From Methanosaeta sp. NSP1 (GTDB lineage Archaea; Halobacteriota; Methanosarcinia; Methanotrichales; Methanotrichaceae): DNA of 9,623 nucleotides. Below, in pieces: positions 1 to 6,807 of this stretch. The stretch is taken from assembly GCA_002256595.1 (NCBI GenBank), contig NOLC01000131.1:1-9623 (forward strand), given 5' to 3'. The notes under the pieces were generated by a model. That model made no database searches. It was not told the DNA's origin and was given only the letters and a program-made list of their open reading frames with translations. Position 1 is the stretch's first letter, and every line of letters begins with the position of its first letter. The position numbers and the translations under genes were made by a program.

Positions 1-5
1 TGCCT

Positions 6-13
6 TCACCTCC
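6..13 (-). promoter_or_regulatory. Shine-Dalgarno site of a gene lying beyond the left edge
   Basis: Read on the minus strand, these bases are GGAGGTGA, a full match to the archaeal 16S 3' end. Five more bases follow before the window stops, so a minus-strand start codon is expected within a few bases outside. The stop codon of the polyferredoxin gene is about 65 nt upstream of this site. The gene itself cannot be seen. Confidence 0.55.
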
Positions 14-34
14 GACTGATCTATTGCACTTTTG

Positions 35-45
35 CATATTTAAGA
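35..45 (-). promoter_or_regulatory. Candidate TATA box for the off-window minus-strand gene
   Basis: The minus strand reads CTTAAATATGC here, in the short gap after the polyferredoxin stop. It lies about 42 nt before the start codon predicted from the SD at 6-13. That spacing matches the other TATA-to-start distances in this window. It suggests the next gene has its own promoter rather than only reading through from the polyferredoxin gene. Confidence 0.4.
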
Positions 46-78
46 ACGGCGGGAAATCGCAATTCAGCTTTTTAAGGA

Positions 79-687
79 TCAGAAGCTCAGAGCCTGCTTG
101 GGACAGGCCTCGATGCATCTGCCGCATTTGATGCAGTCCGGCTTCTCCAGTATCTCGTTTACAGGCAGTTGCATGGGGCAGACCTTCTGGCACCGGCCGC
201 AGTCGATGCACCTGCCCGCATCCATCTTAAGCTGGTATCTCTTGCCCCCCATGGCCCTTTGAAGGGTTCCCATGGGGCAGAATGAGCACCAGGCCCTGGG
301 GGCTATGATCACCCCAAAGAGAATGGCAACCGATGTGGTGAGAATGCAGAGGGTTACAAAGACCATGCCAATCCGGTCCACTATCCCCTCCGTATTGATG
401 ATGCGAAAGATCATAAATCCCATGAGCAGAACGAATACGGGTACACGCAGCCACATGCTGCGAAAGAAATCCGGGATCTTCAGCTTTCGGCTCAAGGGAG
501 CCAGCCAGAAGTCGACAAAGCTCCCCCGCGGGCAGAGATTTCCGCAGAACCAGCGCCCTCTGAAGGGAGCGACGATCATCAGGCTGGCAAAGACTAAAAG
601 GAGGAAGTAGCCGAGCTTGGGGTAGAATATGCCGCCCAAGGATACAATCAGCACTATGATGCCAAAATAGGGAGTAATCTTCAGCAT
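79..687 (-). CDS. Membrane-bound polyferredoxin, NapH/CcoG-like, two 4Fe-4S clusters
   Basis: A 202-residue membrane electron carrier. About four hydrophobic segments (near residues 7-24, 26-42, 79-96 and 105-129) are followed by a C-terminal ferredoxin tail. The tail has two complete CxxCxxCxxxCP sets: C160, C163, C166, C170 and C185, C188, C191, C195. Two further cysteine pairs lie next to the membrane segments, C48-GNL-C52-P and C134-SF-C137-P. These are the CxxxCP/CxxCP motifs known from NapH, NosR and CcoG-type proteins. Such proteins pass electrons between a membrane quinone-like pool or a partner enzyme and soluble carriers. No partner subunit (NapG, cytochrome, reductase) is visible here, so donor and acceptor are unknown. 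The start is the ATG at 687, set by SD GAGGTG at 692-697 and a TATA box further up. The stop is TGA. The family-level call is firm; the physiological role is not. Confidence 0.85.
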   Translation of the reverse strand: MLKITPYFGIIVLIVSLGGIFYPKLGYFLLLVFASLMIVAPFRGRWFCGNLCPRGSFVDFWLAPLSRKLKIPDFFRSMWLRVPVFVLLMGFMIFRIINTEGIVDRIGMVFVTLCILTTSVAILFGVIIAPRAWCSFCPMGTLQRAMGGKRYQLKMDAGRCIDCGRCQKVCPMQLPVNEILEKPDCIKCGRCIEACPKQALSF

Positions 688-691
688 ATTG

Positions 692-697
692 CACCTC
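692..697 (-). promoter_or_regulatory. Shine-Dalgarno site of the polyferredoxin gene
   Basis: GAGGTG on the minus strand, four bases before the ATG at 687. This fixes the start codon. Confidence 0.75.
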
Positions 698-727
698 GGA
701 TCTGATCTTCCTCTAGGTCACTTGAAG

Positions 728-736
728 CTATATAAG
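728..736 (-). promoter_or_regulatory. TATA box for the polyferredoxin gene
   Basis: The minus strand reads CTTATATAG, centred about 45 nt before the ATG at 687. Transcription starting about 25 nt downstream would give a leader of roughly 20 nt that just contains the SD site. Confidence 0.55.
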
Positions 737-823
737 CGATTCCTAAAGCTCTTTTTAATCAGGTTGGCAATGCAGATCCCCTAAATTATTTCGCCTCCCA
801 TCTAGGTCTGGACGCACGGTCCG

Positions 824-1000
824 GGATATAAAATGCATAGATCTGCTTTTTCTTCATTCGAGGAGTTTGTAAACTGGTATAACGACAAACCTCATGGAAG
901 CTTGAATTTCCTGAGCCTGGAGACTCCAGAAAAGGCTTTTAGGCGAAAAATGCCGCTGGAAGCCTATTTTTCCATTGGTCACAGATTATTTGGGCTGTGA
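824..1000 (+). pseudogene. Remnant of a DDE/integrase-type IS transposase (C-terminal end only)
   Basis: Plus-strand translation in this frame gives about 58 residues ending in TGA at 998-1000. It contains FSSFEEFVNWYNDKPHGSL and then LETPEKAF. This is the well-known C-terminal signature of integrase-core transposases (W-Y-N-x-x-R/K-P-H-x-x-L followed by T-P-x-x-A-F, as in IS3/IS481-like families). A TAG lies in frame at 803-805, and the upstream DDE catalytic region is absent, so this is a dead fragment. The ATG at 833 is internal to the homologous part and has no SD site. No terminal inverted repeats or target duplication could be identified. In the same gene-free stretch (688-1073), 737-823 and 1001-1073 show nothing else I can name. 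The fragment points at the 3' end of the sensor gene. Confidence 0.7.
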
Positions 1001-1073
1001 AAATTGTATGAATAAATCAGACTCTATTAAACTCGGACGGGCGCGAAATAATTTCAGGACTCCACAGCAGAGG

Positions 1074-4000
1074 TCAGGCCTGGAAGGGCTCCATCTCGCT
1101 TCCCAGACGATGCAGCTCTTTTGTGTCCAGGGAGAGCGGATCGATATGAACCAGCATGATCGCACTCTTTAAGGCAATCTCATCCCTCTGGGATTGAACA
1201 AAGCGGAGCACCGTCTCATAATTGCTCTGGGTGATGAGATAGCCCATCCCCTCCAGCAAGATCAGGGGATAGCTGGCCTTATCCAGGAAATCGGAGATTA
1301 TGCTGGAGAGGCGGGGGAAGTTGCTCGGATCCACCGTCTTAAATCCCGGCTCGCTTTTTTGCGTCAGCCATATAACGCTGTCAACGGGCACATTGTACCT
1401 ATCGGCCAGCGTCCTGGGGTTGTAACGGCTCAGGCACAGGCCATCCATGCCGTGCCTGACCAGCTCGCTATAAAGCTCCAGGCTCTGCTGCGGCTTCTCC
1501 TCGGCGATTAAATAGGTGGTCCCGGGAATGAGTGTGATCTCATAGGGGCTTCGGCCATAGCTTTTCATGAGCTCGGATAGGCTGGCTATGAGGTCGAAAG
1601 AGGGCTGGTGCTCTTTGATGATCCTGGCCAGCTTTCGGATAGCAGTAAAAAAGCTGCGCCGATTCAGCTCCAGATCGATGGAAATGTTCAGTGCCGGGCC
1701 ATGACCCATGGCCTCCTGCATCTCAGGCTCGCAGGCAACAGTCGAATCATCTGAGAGCGTTTTTTTTGCCGACTCAAAGAAATCACCCGAGGCTATGGCT
1801 TCATTGGCCTCTGCCGCCACCTCCCTTCTTTCATCATCCTCCAGCCGAGAGAGCATGGTCTCAGAGAATATTCGAAATAGATAGCCGGAAAGTGGACCCA
1901 GGGCGAAGATCAGCTCTTTGATCTCATTTATTGCCGCAGTCATCTCGCCCCGGACGAACTCCTGCCTCTCCGCCAGGATCAGATGAGTTCTATGGCCCAA
2001 GAGCTCCATCTGATAGACGAAGTCGAGAACCTCTCTGGGAGAGGTCCGGCCTTCATTCTCATCGATGATACGCTCGATGCTGTCGATGAGAACGATGCTG
2101 TTCTTGCTGGAATCGACAAAGGACTTTATGGTAATAAAGAGGAGCGGCAGATTTCGTGGCGAGATGTATCTGTCGCTTCCCTTCTCCTCGGAGAGCTTGA
2201 TGATGGGCGTCTCCTTAAAGCCCCAGCGCCTTCGCACCTCCTCCGGAGCAGAATGTGTGATGCAAAGCCCCTCTACGCCATGAGTGATCTGGTCGGTGAA
2301 AACCTCATAAGCCATCTCCGGTGCGACATAGATCTTGCCCCGCACCAGATCATAGGCTGGCATAGTCTCTTTTGCCGCCTCCATCACCGGCTTTACTGTA
2401 ATTTGGTCGTCCACTATCATCTTGGTGGCGGATGAGCCCATCAGGCCGGTGAGCGTCTTCTCAAACTGCTGCCAGAGCAGTCGAAGCTGGGCTGGGGTAA
2501 CTGTATCCCTGCTGGCCCCCATGAGCTCAAGATATTGATCTGCCTGTTTTCGAGCCGCAGCCTCTCCCAGGTAATGAGCCAATGCCGCCTCCAGATCATC
2601 CAGCGTTCCCTGGACCGCAGACTTCTCCACCTCCTTGTCATCAGGGCACTCAGACTTCTCCGCAAAAGCGTCCACAAAGCAGTTGGCCGATTTCTGCTCA
2701 TCCGGGCCGGCTTTGCTGGAGAGGGAGACCAGGACATAAAGGCTGCAATTAATCAGAAGAGTCCAGAAGGCGGAGTTGGTCCAGATGTCCAGATCTAGCC
2801 CCAACAGATTGGTGGGCATGAGAGCTTTTATGCCCCAGGGCCCTTCCCGGACTATATCGCCAAGCCAGGGATAGCCTTTGGCCATGGTGGGCAGAAGGGC
2901 GGTATAGGCCCAGAGCAGAAAGCCAAAGACCAGTCCGGCCATTGCTCCCTGGCGGCTGCCCCTCCGCCAGTACAGGCCTCCCAGGACGGCAGGAGCTAGT
3001 TGGCTTGCCGCCAGAAAGGAGACCACTCCTATATCCGCCAGGGTCTGGTAGGCCAGGGCAAGAGAGAACAGGTATCCGAGCATCACCACCAGGAGAATGT
3101 TCAGCCTCCTGGTATTGAGAATAATCCTGGCCAAATTCTTCTCTTTTTTGATATGGCTCAAAATATAAGGCATCTCCAGATCGTTGAGCAGCATGGTTCC
3201 AATTGCTACCGATTCCACCAATATCATGGCCGTAGCTGCTGATACCCCTCCAATGAATACCAATACAGAGAGCCATTCCGCACCTAAAGTGTATGGTATA
3301 TTCAATATGAATGCGTCCTTGAGACCCCCCACATCCAGAAGCAGACCCCCCCAGGCGATGGCGGGAACGAAGATGTTTATCAGTAACAGGTAAAGCGGAA
3401 AGAGCCACATGGCTTTGCGGAGATGCTTCTCGGAGGAGTTCTCCACCACCATGACATGAAACTGCCTGGGCAGGAATAATATGGCGAAGAAGGATACCAG
3501 GGTCAGGGTGAACCAGAGGGTCGGCTCCACATCCATGAGCGTGGCATAAGCCGGATCGCCAGCAGCCAGATCCACGATCCGGCTGGTGATGTCTCCATAT
3601 CCATCAAAGACGCCGTAAGCAACATAGAATCCCACCAGGAGGAAGGCCAGGATCTTCACCAGAGATTCAAAGGCTACCACGGCGATCAATCCCTCATGCC
3701 GCTCCATGGGATCGAGGTGGCGGGCCCCGAATATGACCGCAAAAGCTCCCAAAAGCGCTGCCACCACCAGCTTGCTCTCCACATCGATGCCGAAGAGGAT
3801 GATCTCCTCTCCGCTCAGTACCTCCAGGGATGTGGAGATGGCTATCAGCTGCAGGGCCACATAGGGGGTGACCATGATCAGGCTGAAAGCGGCTACCACT
3901 GCGCCTACGGTATAGCTGCGCCCGTAGCGAAAGCTGATGAAGTCGCTGATGGAGGTCAGACGGTGCTCTTTGGATACCCGGATCATCTTTTTGATGACTA

Positions 4001-4253
4001 TCCAGCCCACGGTCATGGCCAGGACCGGCCCCAGGTATATGGGCAGAAATTCCAGGCCGGTAGATGCCGCCCTGCCTATGGAGCCGTAAAAGGTCCAGGC
4101 CGATACATAGACGCATAGGGATAGGGCATAGACGTAGGGGTTGGCCACGATGCTCTTGCCCAGAAGCTTCTGCCGGTCGGCGAACCTGGCGATGGCAAAG
4201 AGCAGCAGCAGATAGAGGAGCATGAAGGCCAAAGCCAGGTGGGGTCCGATCAC
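1074..4253 (-). CDS. SLC5 (sodium:solute symporter)-STAC-DUF835-DUF835 fusion, probable membrane sensor
   Basis: A 1059-residue protein. Residues 1-512 form an SLC5/SSS domain with about 13 hydrophobic segments. It has stretches typical of the membrane half of CbrA-type sensor kinases: SAWTFYGSIG (51-60), FLPIYLGP (69-76), TPYVALQL (129-136), LPRQFHVMVVEN (261-272), GGVSAATAM (335-343) and PAVLGGLYWRRG (421-432). Residues about 548-615 resemble the STAC linker of those kinases (YLGEAA at 561-566; LTGLMGSSATKM at 601-612). In place of PAS and kinase domains there are two DUF835-type domains, a diverged one (about 638-765) and a canonical one (about 910-1057, with GLCLSRYNP, VIWLTQ and LILLEGMGYLI). 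No histidine-kinase H, N or G box is present. The start is GTG, overlapping the previous stop as GTGA, with GGAGG upstream in the preceding gene. The substrate is unknown; acetate or an amino acid would be a guess. It could transport, sense, or both. Confidence 0.85.
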   Translation of the reverse strand: MIGPHLALAFMLLYLLLLFAIARFADRQKLLGKSIVANPYVYALSLCVYVSAWTFYGSIGRAASTGLEFLPIYLGPVLAMTVGWIVIKKMIRVSKEHRLTSISDFISFRYGRSYTVGAVVAAFSLIMVTPYVALQLIAISTSLEVLSGEEIILFGIDVESKLVVAALLGAFAVIFGARHLDPMERHEGLIAVVAFESLVKILAFLLVGFYVAYGVFDGYGDITSRIVDLAAGDPAYATLMDVEPTLWFTLTLVSFFAILFLPRQFHVMVVENSSEKHLRKAMWLFPLYLLLINIFVPAIAWGGLLLDVGGLKDAFILNIPYTLGAEWLSVLVFIGGVSAATAMILVESVAIGTMLLNDLEMPYILSHIKKEKNLARIILNTRRLNILLVVMLGYLFSLALAYQTLADIGVVSFLAASQLAPAVLGGLYWRRGSRQGAMAGLVFGFLLWAYTALLPTMAKGYPWLGDIVREGPWGIKALMPTNLLGLDLDIWTNSAFWTLLINCSLYVLVSLSSKAGPDEQKSANCFVDAFAEKSECPDDKEVEKSAVQGTLDDLEAALAHYLGEAAARKQADQYLELMGASRDTVTPAQLRLLWQQFEKTLTGLMGSSATKMIVDDQITVKPVMEAAKETMPAYDLVRGKIYVAPEMAYEVFTDQITHGVEGLCITHSAPEEVRRRWGFKETPIIKLSEEKGSDRYISPRNLPLLFITIKSFVDSSKNSIVLIDSIERIIDENEGRTSPREVLDFVYQMELLGHRTHLILAERQEFVRGEMTAAINEIKELIFALGPLSGYLFRIFSETMLSRLEDDERREVAAEANEAIASGDFFESAKKTLSDDSTVACEPEMQEAMGHGPALNISIDLELNRRSFFTAIRKLARIIKEHQPSFDLIASLSELMKSYGRSPYEITLIPGTTYLIAEEKPQQSLELYSELVRHGMDGLCLSRYNPRTLADRYNVPVDSVIWLTQKSEPGFKTVDPSNFPRLSSIISDFLDKASYPLILLEGMGYLITQSNYETVLRFVQSQRDEIALKSAIMLVHIDPLSLDTKELHRLGSEMEPFQA

Positions 4254-4459
4254 TCCACCGCCTCCGGCTCGAATAGATACATCGCCAAGGTGAGCAGAAG
4301 CCAGACCGATGCTACGTAGATCAATATGGCCGGCACGCCCCTCCAGACCAAGCCCTCCGCCAGGTCTATCAGCGGCCAGTTAAGCAGCACCCAGCCTGCG
4401 GCGAATACGAAGATCCAGAATTCATTCTGGCTTAAGATATCCCGCAAGGAGTGCGCCAT
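4250..4459 (-). CDS. Small two-helix membrane protein preceding the SLC5 sensor
   Basis: A 69-residue protein with two hydrophobic helices (about 14-30 and 42-62), a Trp-rich first helix (W15, W23, W28) and an acidic tail (FEPEAVE). I do not recognise a named family. In layout it recalls small partner proteins encoded just upstream of SLC5 proteins, such as DUF4212 or DUF485 subunits, or the small ORF preceding cbrA in Pseudomonas; the sequence is not clearly any of these. Its ATG lies 2 nt after the TAA of the KaiC-like gene, and its TGA overlaps the GTG start of the SLC5 gene by 4 nt. Translation of all three genes is probably coupled. No good SD precedes its ATG, which also points to re-initiation after the upstream stop. 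It may be a subunit of the transporter/sensor or an ORF whose translation gates the sensor. Confidence 0.75.
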   Translation of the reverse strand: MAHSLRDILSQNEFWIFVFAAGWVLLNWPLIDLAEGLVWRGVPAILIYVASVWLLLTLAMYLFEPEAVE

Positions 4460-4461
4460 GT

Positions 4462-5148
4462 TTAAAGTCCCGGGTAGACAATTAATCCCTTAGCAGATAT
4501 ATCTACTGCATGCTTTCCTATATGATGGGATGTGCCGCTCATCTTAACCACCTCCAGGGATCTTCTTCGGGAGAAGTTCGTCTCCTCATTTTGCAGCAGT
4601 ATTATCCCATCCGACACCTGGGCAATGTGAGTGAGATATTCAGCACCCGGATGTGCATCTTCCGCCAGCAGTGCTACGGCAGCATTATTCTTGATCAGAT
4701 GGGAGAGCTTGAAAAGAAAACGCCAGTATTCGTCTTTGAGAATATCCTGCAAAACTGAGAGATCCTCAATGACGATTCGAGCCGGCTGGATGGAATCGAT
4801 CTTGCTCTTTAATAGGTCCAGAATGTCCTGCGATTGGCAGGCTTTTTCCACCATCTCCTCCAGTTCCATATAGCAGATCTCCTGGCCGAAGTATGTGCTC
4901 TTTACAAATTCGAAACAGGATGCATAGTTGATCAGCAGATCAGGCGGCCCGCCAAAGGTCCTCAGATAAAGCCCGTGCTGGCCGAGTTCAGCGCCCTTGC
5001 AGAGAAACTGGGTGCAAAATGTGGTCTTGCCAGCTCCAGCCTCGCCAGCCAGCAGGGTTAGTGAGGGCCTGGGAAGCCCTCCTTGGATCATTTCATCCAG
5101 ACCTGGAATCCCCGTGGGCATCCTTTCAATCAATTTCAATCTAATCAC
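4462..5148 (-). CDS. Single-domain KaiC-like RecA-superfamily ATPase, with altered catalytic site
   Basis: A 228-residue cytoplasmic protein. It opens with the KaiC family motif TGIPGLDEMIQGGLP (12-26) and has an intact Walker A, G35-EAGAGKTT-43. It ends with the typical KaiC tail (LEVVKMSGTSHH at 198-209, then ISAKGLIVYPG). Two catalytic features differ. Where family members have a Glu pair after the second strand (as in T-x-EE-x-P), this protein has T64-F-G66-G67-P-P. The Walker B strand reads RIVIED (124-129), with Glu where Asp is usual. It probably binds ATP but may hydrolyse it poorly. It is the first gene of a three-gene operon with a membrane sensor, so a signalling or scaffold role is inferred. 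The GTG at 5148 gives this length. A TTG three codons later (5137-5139) is better placed behind GGTGAT, so the true start may be there. Confidence 0.85.
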   Translation of the reverse strand: MIRLKLIERMPTGIPGLDEMIQGGLPRPSLTLLAGEAGAGKTTFCTQFLCKGAELGQHGLYLRTFGGPPDLLINYASCFEFVKSTYFGQEICYMELEEMVEKACQSQDILDLLKSKIDSIQPARIVIEDLSVLQDILKDEYWRFLFKLSHLIKNNAAVALLAEDAHPGAEYLTHIAQVSDGIILLQNEETNFSRRRSLEVVKMSGTSHHIGKHAVDISAKGLIVYPGL

Positions 5149-5150
5149 CC
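5140..5150 (-). promoter_or_regulatory. GGTGAT Shine-Dalgarno that bears on the KaiC-like start
   Basis: The minus strand reads GGGGTGATTAG here. GGTGAT is a perfect anti-16S match lying four bases before a TTG at 5139-5137, and it overlaps the GTG at 5148. If it is the ribosome binding site, the protein starts at codon 4 of the longest frame. Confidence 0.45.
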
Positions 5151-5190
5151 CGCCATCATTTGGTAGGCTGAGAGCAAGAAGCGAAGAGCT

Positions 5191-5197
5191 GTATATG
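5191..5197 (-). promoter_or_regulatory. Candidate TATA box for the three-gene sensor operon
   Basis: CATATAC on the minus strand, about 46 nt before the GTG start (55 nt before the alternative TTG). It lies in the 175-nt region shared with divergent aspS. The match is short. Confidence 0.35.
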
Positions 5198-5284
5198 AGA
5201 GCTTGCGCAGATATCTCTAGGAAAATATTGCGCTTCTTCTATTTGTCTCTATCTTTCCAATCCTGATTTAGATGTCCAGTCGTC

Positions 5285-5292
5285 TTTTATAT
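5285..5292 (+). promoter_or_regulatory. TATA box for aspS
   Basis: TTTTATAT centred about 35 nt before the TTG start of aspS. This would give a leader of only about 10 nt, which just includes the SD-like GTGA at 5314-5317. Confidence 0.5.
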
Positions 5293-5323
5293 CTGGAGTT
5301 CATTGTCGCTTCCGTGAGATGAC

Positions 5324-6628
5324 TTGATCCTCAGAACTCATTATTCCGGAGATATTAATGCGGAGATGGATGGCAAAGAGGTCACTTTAGCCGGATTTGC
5401 CCATGAGACACGCGATCTGGGAGGCATAGCCTTCCTGGTATTGAGGGACCGAAAGGGCCTGGCTCAAATAACCCTGGTAAAGAAGCTCCTGGGAAAGGAT
5501 GCCTTCAAGAGCGCCCGCTCCATCAGCCGAGAGAGCGTGGTGATGGTAAAGGGCACAGTCAAGGCTGAACCCAAGGCCCCTCGCGGATTCGAGATACTCC
5601 CCAGTGAGGTCCGGGTGCTAAATGCCGCCCAGGTGCCCCTGCCCCTCGATCCCACCGAGAAGGTGGAGTGCGAGCTGGACACCCGCCTTGATGCCAGGTT
5701 CATGGATATTAGAAGGCCCTGCGTCCTGGCCGCCTTTGAGATAGAGAGCGCAGTCCTCGATAGCCTGAGAGGCTTCTTCCGCCAGATAGCTGTGACCGAG
5801 GTGTTCACCCCCAAGATCGTTGCTGCGGCCACGGAGGGTGGAACGGACCTCTTTCCCATCAGCTACTTCGAGAAGGAGGCCTTCCTCAATCAGAGCCCCC
5901 AGCTCTACAAGCAGATGCTGATGGGGGCGGGGATGGACCGGGTCTTTGAGATCGGGCCCATCTTCCGGGCCGAGGAGCATGACACCCGCCGCCACCTCAA
6001 TGAGGCCATATCCATCGACCTGGAGGTCAGCTTTGCCGATGACAAGGCGGTGATGGAGATCCTGGAGCAGGCGGTGGCAGGAGCCTACAGACATGTGGCT
6101 GAGACCTGTCGATATCAGCTTGAGGTCCTGGAACTCGATCTAAAGGTCCCCAGCCTGCCTTTCCGAAGAATCACCTATACCGAGGCGCTGGATCTGGCGG
6201 CAGAGAAGGCAGGGGCCAAGATGCAATGGGGCGACGACCTGGACACGGAGACGGAGAGATTTTTAGGCCAGAGCATCGGCGAGCACTATTTCCTCACCGA
6301 CTGGCCTTCATCCATCAAGCCCTACTACACCCTGCCTTATGAGGACCATCCCGAGGTCTGCCGGGGATTCGATCTTATGCATCCGCGCATGGAACTGGCC
6401 TCAGGAGCGCAGAGGGTGCATGATTATGACCAGCTTGTGGGGCGCATAAAGGAAAAGGGATTGGACCCGGACGGCTTCGAGTTCTATCTCAAGGCATTCC
6501 GCTACGGCATGCCACCTCACGCTGGCTGGGGCCTGGGCCTCTCCAGGCTGGTCATGACCATGCTCAATCTGGAGAACATTCGCGATGCAGTACTCTTTCC
6601 GAGGGATCGGAGGCGGCTGGTGCCCTAG
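5324..6628 (+). CDS. aspS: Aspartyl-tRNA synthetase, archaeal type, predicted non-discriminating
   Basis: Charges tRNA with aspartate in the cytoplasm. The 434 residues are full length for archaeal AspRS. The N-terminal OB-fold anticodon-binding domain (about 1-105) begins with the archaeal LRTHY (3-7). The class II core has TATEGGT-like AATEGGT (168-174), [10 protein letters not shown] (188-197), motif 2 [14 protein letters not shown] (214-227) and motif 3 [10 protein letters not shown] (401-410), and ends in [11 protein letters not shown]. Two anticodon-site residues match the non-discriminating form: His27 (where Thermococcus has Trp26) and Pro86 (where it has Lys85). The enzyme should therefore also make Asp-tRNA(Asn), which the GatCAB amidotransferase converts to Asn-tRNA. 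The start is TTG, supported by the conserved N-terminus, SD-like GTGA at 5314 and a TATA box. Residue S407 before motif-3 Arg408 is unusual; Glu or another residue is commoner. The gene stands alone, divergent from the sensor operon. Confidence 0.97.
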   Translation: MILRTHYSGDINAEMDGKEVTLAGFAHETRDLGGIAFLVLRDRKGLAQITLVKKLLGKDAFKSARSISRESVVMVKGTVKAEPKAPRGFEILPSEVRVLNAAQVPLPLDPTEKVECELDTRLDARFMDIRRPCVLAAFEIESAVLDSLRGFFRQIAVTEVFTPKIVAAATEGGTDLFPISYFEKEAFLNQSPQLYKQMLMGAGMDRVFEIGPIFRAEEHDTRRHLNEAISIDLEVSFADDKAVMEILEQAVAGAYRHVAETCRYQLEVLELDLKVPSLPFRRITYTEALDLAAEKAGAKMQWGDDLDTETERFLGQSIGEHYFLTDWPSSIKPYYTLPYEDHPEVCRGFDLMHPRMELASGAQRVHDYDQLVGRIKEKGLDPDGFEFYLKAFRYGMPPHAGWGLGLSRLVMTMLNLENIRDAVLFPRDRRRLVP

Positions 6629-6659
6629 GCGCAGCCAGCCTTCCTGTCGGCATCTTCTC

Positions 6660-6705
6660 TTATCTTTTTCATTTTATTGACATTGCATAGTCTTTTTATC
6701 TTTTA
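6660..6705 (+). terminator. T-rich transcription terminator after aspS
   Basis: Begins about 30 nt after the aspS stop and contains four T runs of four or five (CTTTTTC, ATTTTA, CTTTTTA, CTTTTA) without a stable hairpin. Oligo-T tracts are the usual archaeal intrinsic terminator. Confidence 0.6.
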
Positions 6706-6790
6706 GCAATTGTGCATGCATATTAAAATAATAAGTACATTGCCTAGTCATGGGTAAACCTATTGCTCTCAATTTCCTGTCTTTGCACAC

Positions 6791-6807
6791 ATTCATTTTT
6801 GAATGAA
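6791..6807. repeat. Short palindrome next to a TATA box, candidate operator
   Basis: ATTCA-TTTT-TGAAT (6791-6804), extended as TTCAT/ATGAA in an offset register to 6807. It abuts the TATA box at 6806-6818, where the TFB recognition element should be. A bound regulator could block TFB/TBP. The arms are only five bases and AT-rich, so chance is possible. Confidence 0.3.

Noticed and set aside
227..694. 155-codon minus-strand frame overlapping the polyferredoxin gene
   Set aside because: Its translation has no domain, while the other frame holds perfect ferredoxin motifs, an SD and a TATA box.
975..1172. Plus-strand 65-codon frame across the end of the transposase remnant and the sensor gene
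   Set aside because: It overlaps the 3' end of the sensor gene antisense and has no SD or domain.
1983..2435. 150-codon plus-strand open frame within the sensor gene
   Set aside because: It lies antisense to the STAC/DUF835 coding region, has no SD or TATA and no recognisable domain. It is a by-product of codon bias.
3694..4118. Two 140-codon frames, one per strand, within the SLC5 domain
   Set aside because: Both are shadows of the conserved membrane-domain coding sequence and lack initiation signals or homology that I recognise.
1074..4253. Naming the SLC5 protein an acetate or proline permease
   Set aside because: The membrane domain is closest to sensor-kinase type SLC5 domains, and nothing in the sequence fixes the substrate.
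5618..6094. 158-codon minus-strand frame within aspS
   Set aside because: Antisense to the conserved class II core; no initiation signals.
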